Below the pieces are notes generated by a model, which had not been told where the DNA came from, did not search any database, and saw only the letters and a list, made by a program, of their open reading frames with translations. Below, in pieces: positions 62,521-64,000 of a DNA stretch of 64,000 nucleotides; positions within the stretch are counted from its first letter, which is position 1, and the number at the start of each line of letters is the position of its first letter. The stretch is taken from the NCBI GenBank assembly GCA_963662175.1, contig OY759215.1, forward strand, positions 29,948,066 to 30,012,065, given 5' to 3'. Made by a program: the position numbers and the translations under genes. The DNA comes from Aradus depressus (lineage: Eukaryota > Arthropoda > Insecta > Hemiptera > Aradidae).

Positions 62521-63022
62521 ACCCGGCGCAAAAGGAGGGGTGTTATAAGTTTGAAGCCTTTGTTTGTATGTATCTGTCTGTGGCATCGTAGCTCCAAGAC
62601 GGCTGAACCGATTTCAAAGCGGTTTTTTTGTTTCAAAAGCTGGTATTTGCGAGATGGTTCTTAGCCTTGTTTGGTGAAAATCGGGTATGCCGTTTCCAAG
62701 ATCTTCAGGTTTCATCAGAGCCTGTGTAGGATCTCGGCTTGCATTACAGCTAGAGACTTGGAATTTAAGCTCAAATGTTTATAAGGCCAAGCCCCCCCCC
62801 CCCCCCTCCCCCTCCCAGAAAAAGCTCTCTTCACCAAGGTTTCAGTAAAAAAAAAAGGATAAGTAAAAAAATTGTTTATTGTGTCGGTTTTTTTTACAAT
62901 ATTTAATTTTATGTCTTTAACTAAGCCTGCAGATTGGTTTCAGAGCTAGAGCATAACTTTGTTCATTAATTCGCGTTCATTAATTGGGAATGTACATAGC
63001 TGGTGATTCACCGACTTTATCT
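62521..63022 (+). repeat. Dispersed repeat ending in the family B palindrome
   Basis: Starts near GGCGCAAAAGGAGGGGTGTT and has GTAGCTCCAAGACGGCTGAA and CCGATTTCAAAGCGG, a phrase common in arthropod dispersed repeats, then a poly(C) run (62792-62806). It ends TGGTGATTCACCGAC. Probably a relative of family B. Confidence 0.5.
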
Positions 63023-63571
63023 TTTATTTTAGAAGAAGGGAGAAGAATGAAGACTCATTTTTCCTGACTAGAGAAGAATTAAAAAGTTATGTTGGTCATT
63101 TCGGGGAGAGACCTCTCCTGTTTATGTCATTGAATCATTCTGATAAGTCATTCAAAAAATAGTAAAATCGGACATAGAGAACCGGATCCAACAATTGGGT
63201 CAGATCGTCAACGGATTGATCACTTTCTATTTCAAGATCTCTGGTTCTGTTTCAATGGCGGAGAAAGCGATCCAACGTGTTATTTTGGAAACCACTCTCT
63301 GCGGTCCATGTTTTGTTTTTTTCTGCACAGTTCTGGGCCGGCATCAACATAAATAGTTGTGGCCAAAATTGTGGTAGATCTTTCTTTTTAGTCTAATACT
63401 GAAAATGGGTTAAGCAATTAAGAAAATTGAAAGCGGAACTATGCCTCAAGAGGTAAGACAAGGAAAATCAGTATCAGACCGGGCGGGTGGAATACGGAGG
63501 GGGAACATGTAAGTGGTAAAGTAAATCTTTGCGTCAGACCCGAATGAAAATACTAACATTTTCCAAATTTT

Positions 63572-63913
63572 GAGGGCGCCGGTAGCTCAGTGGTGTACGT
63601 GCTTGTCTTCTGAGCTCAAGATCGTGGGTTCGAAACCCGACCGAGGCCCTTAGTTTATTTTATCTGGGAGGTAAAATAAACTTAAGCACGCCGTCCTTCG
63701 GATGGGACGTTAAGCGATGGTCCCGAGCCTGTACGATGTCAGGTACCTACTCGTTAAAGACCCCCGCCCTAAATGAATAAAAATTTAGGGTAGGCAAAAT
63801 TTAGGACTCCCACAGTAGAGTCGGGCTCATGTCCACCACGAAAGAGCTCTCTGGTAGTAGGCGATATGACCTCGTAGTTAAAGCCCGGACATGAGTCATA
63901 ATAACTAACTAAC
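63572..63913 (+). mobile_element. tRNA-derived SINE, intact reference copy with target duplication
   Basis: Head GAGGGCGCCGGTAGCTCAGT (A box), B box GGGTTCGAAACCC, full body, and the tail CCGGACATGAGTCATAATAA with a short AACT repeat. Perfect 13-bp direct repeats TTTTCCAAATTTT flank it at 63559-63571 and 63914-63926. The internal promoter boxes would support transcription by RNA polymerase III. It depends on a partner LINE for movement. Confidence 0.95.
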
Positions 63914-64000
63914 TTTTCCAAATTTTCCAGATCGACCATAACAGCTGTCACCTCCAAAAACGTTATCCCATTTCCAATTATATCATTTGATATGTATACT

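Overview
This is a eukaryotic window, very probably from an insect. It is AT-rich, has spliced genes with GT-AG introns from hundreds of bases to 13 kb, and has arthropod core promoters (a TATA box plus a TCAGT initiator exactly 30 bp apart at 39.4 kb). It is crowded with tRNA-derived SINEs, Tc1/mariner, hAT-like, jockey-like and Ty3/gypsy fragments. A hemipteran-type genome would fit, but the species cannot be fixed from the sequence alone.

Two related trypsin-like (S1A) serine protease genes are the only confidently spliced host genes. They are transcribed away from each other. Gene A, on the minus strand (19,902 down to 238), runs off the left edge before its catalytic-serine exon. Gene B, on the plus strand (39,418 to 54,340), is complete: 7 exons and 291 residues, with His, Asp and Ser of the triad and the Asp of a trypsin specificity pocket. 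Intron positions and phases match in the shared protease domain, so the genes are paralogues. They differ in the pro-region: gene A has an extra acidic exon, gene B a short basic one. Both look like secreted zymogens activated by cleavage after Arg before IIGG or IVGG. Between them lie two isolated, well-spliced-looking segments (25.6 and 38.2 kb) that may belong to a third, unidentified plus-strand gene.

Everything else is repeat-derived or featureless. A tRNA-headed SINE of about 330 bp occurs about 15 times, three copies with clear 13-bp target duplications. A Tc1-type element (27.4-29.6 kb) keeps double binding sites in each terminal repeat. A mariner copy with intact ends is internally deleted (17.8-18.6 kb). 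There are also a TTAA-flanked MITE, hAT-like MITEs, a 747-bp inverted-repeat element, jockey reverse-transcriptase and Ty3/gypsy integrase fragments, and a dispersed modular repeat (called family B here).

The most striking signal is a set of hammerhead-ribozyme-like motifs (CTGANGA, hairpin, GAAA, then a very short palindrome ending in U followed by A, C or U). They fall in at least five unrelated repeat families, and several sit in long, nearly perfect foldbacks whose two arms each carry one motif pointing outward. The self-complementary stem III suggests ribozymes that act as dimers, as known for Penelope-like elements and retrozymes. Several lie in sense orientation in introns of gene B. 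No Penelope-type reverse transcriptase or GIY-YIG endonuclease was seen in the window.
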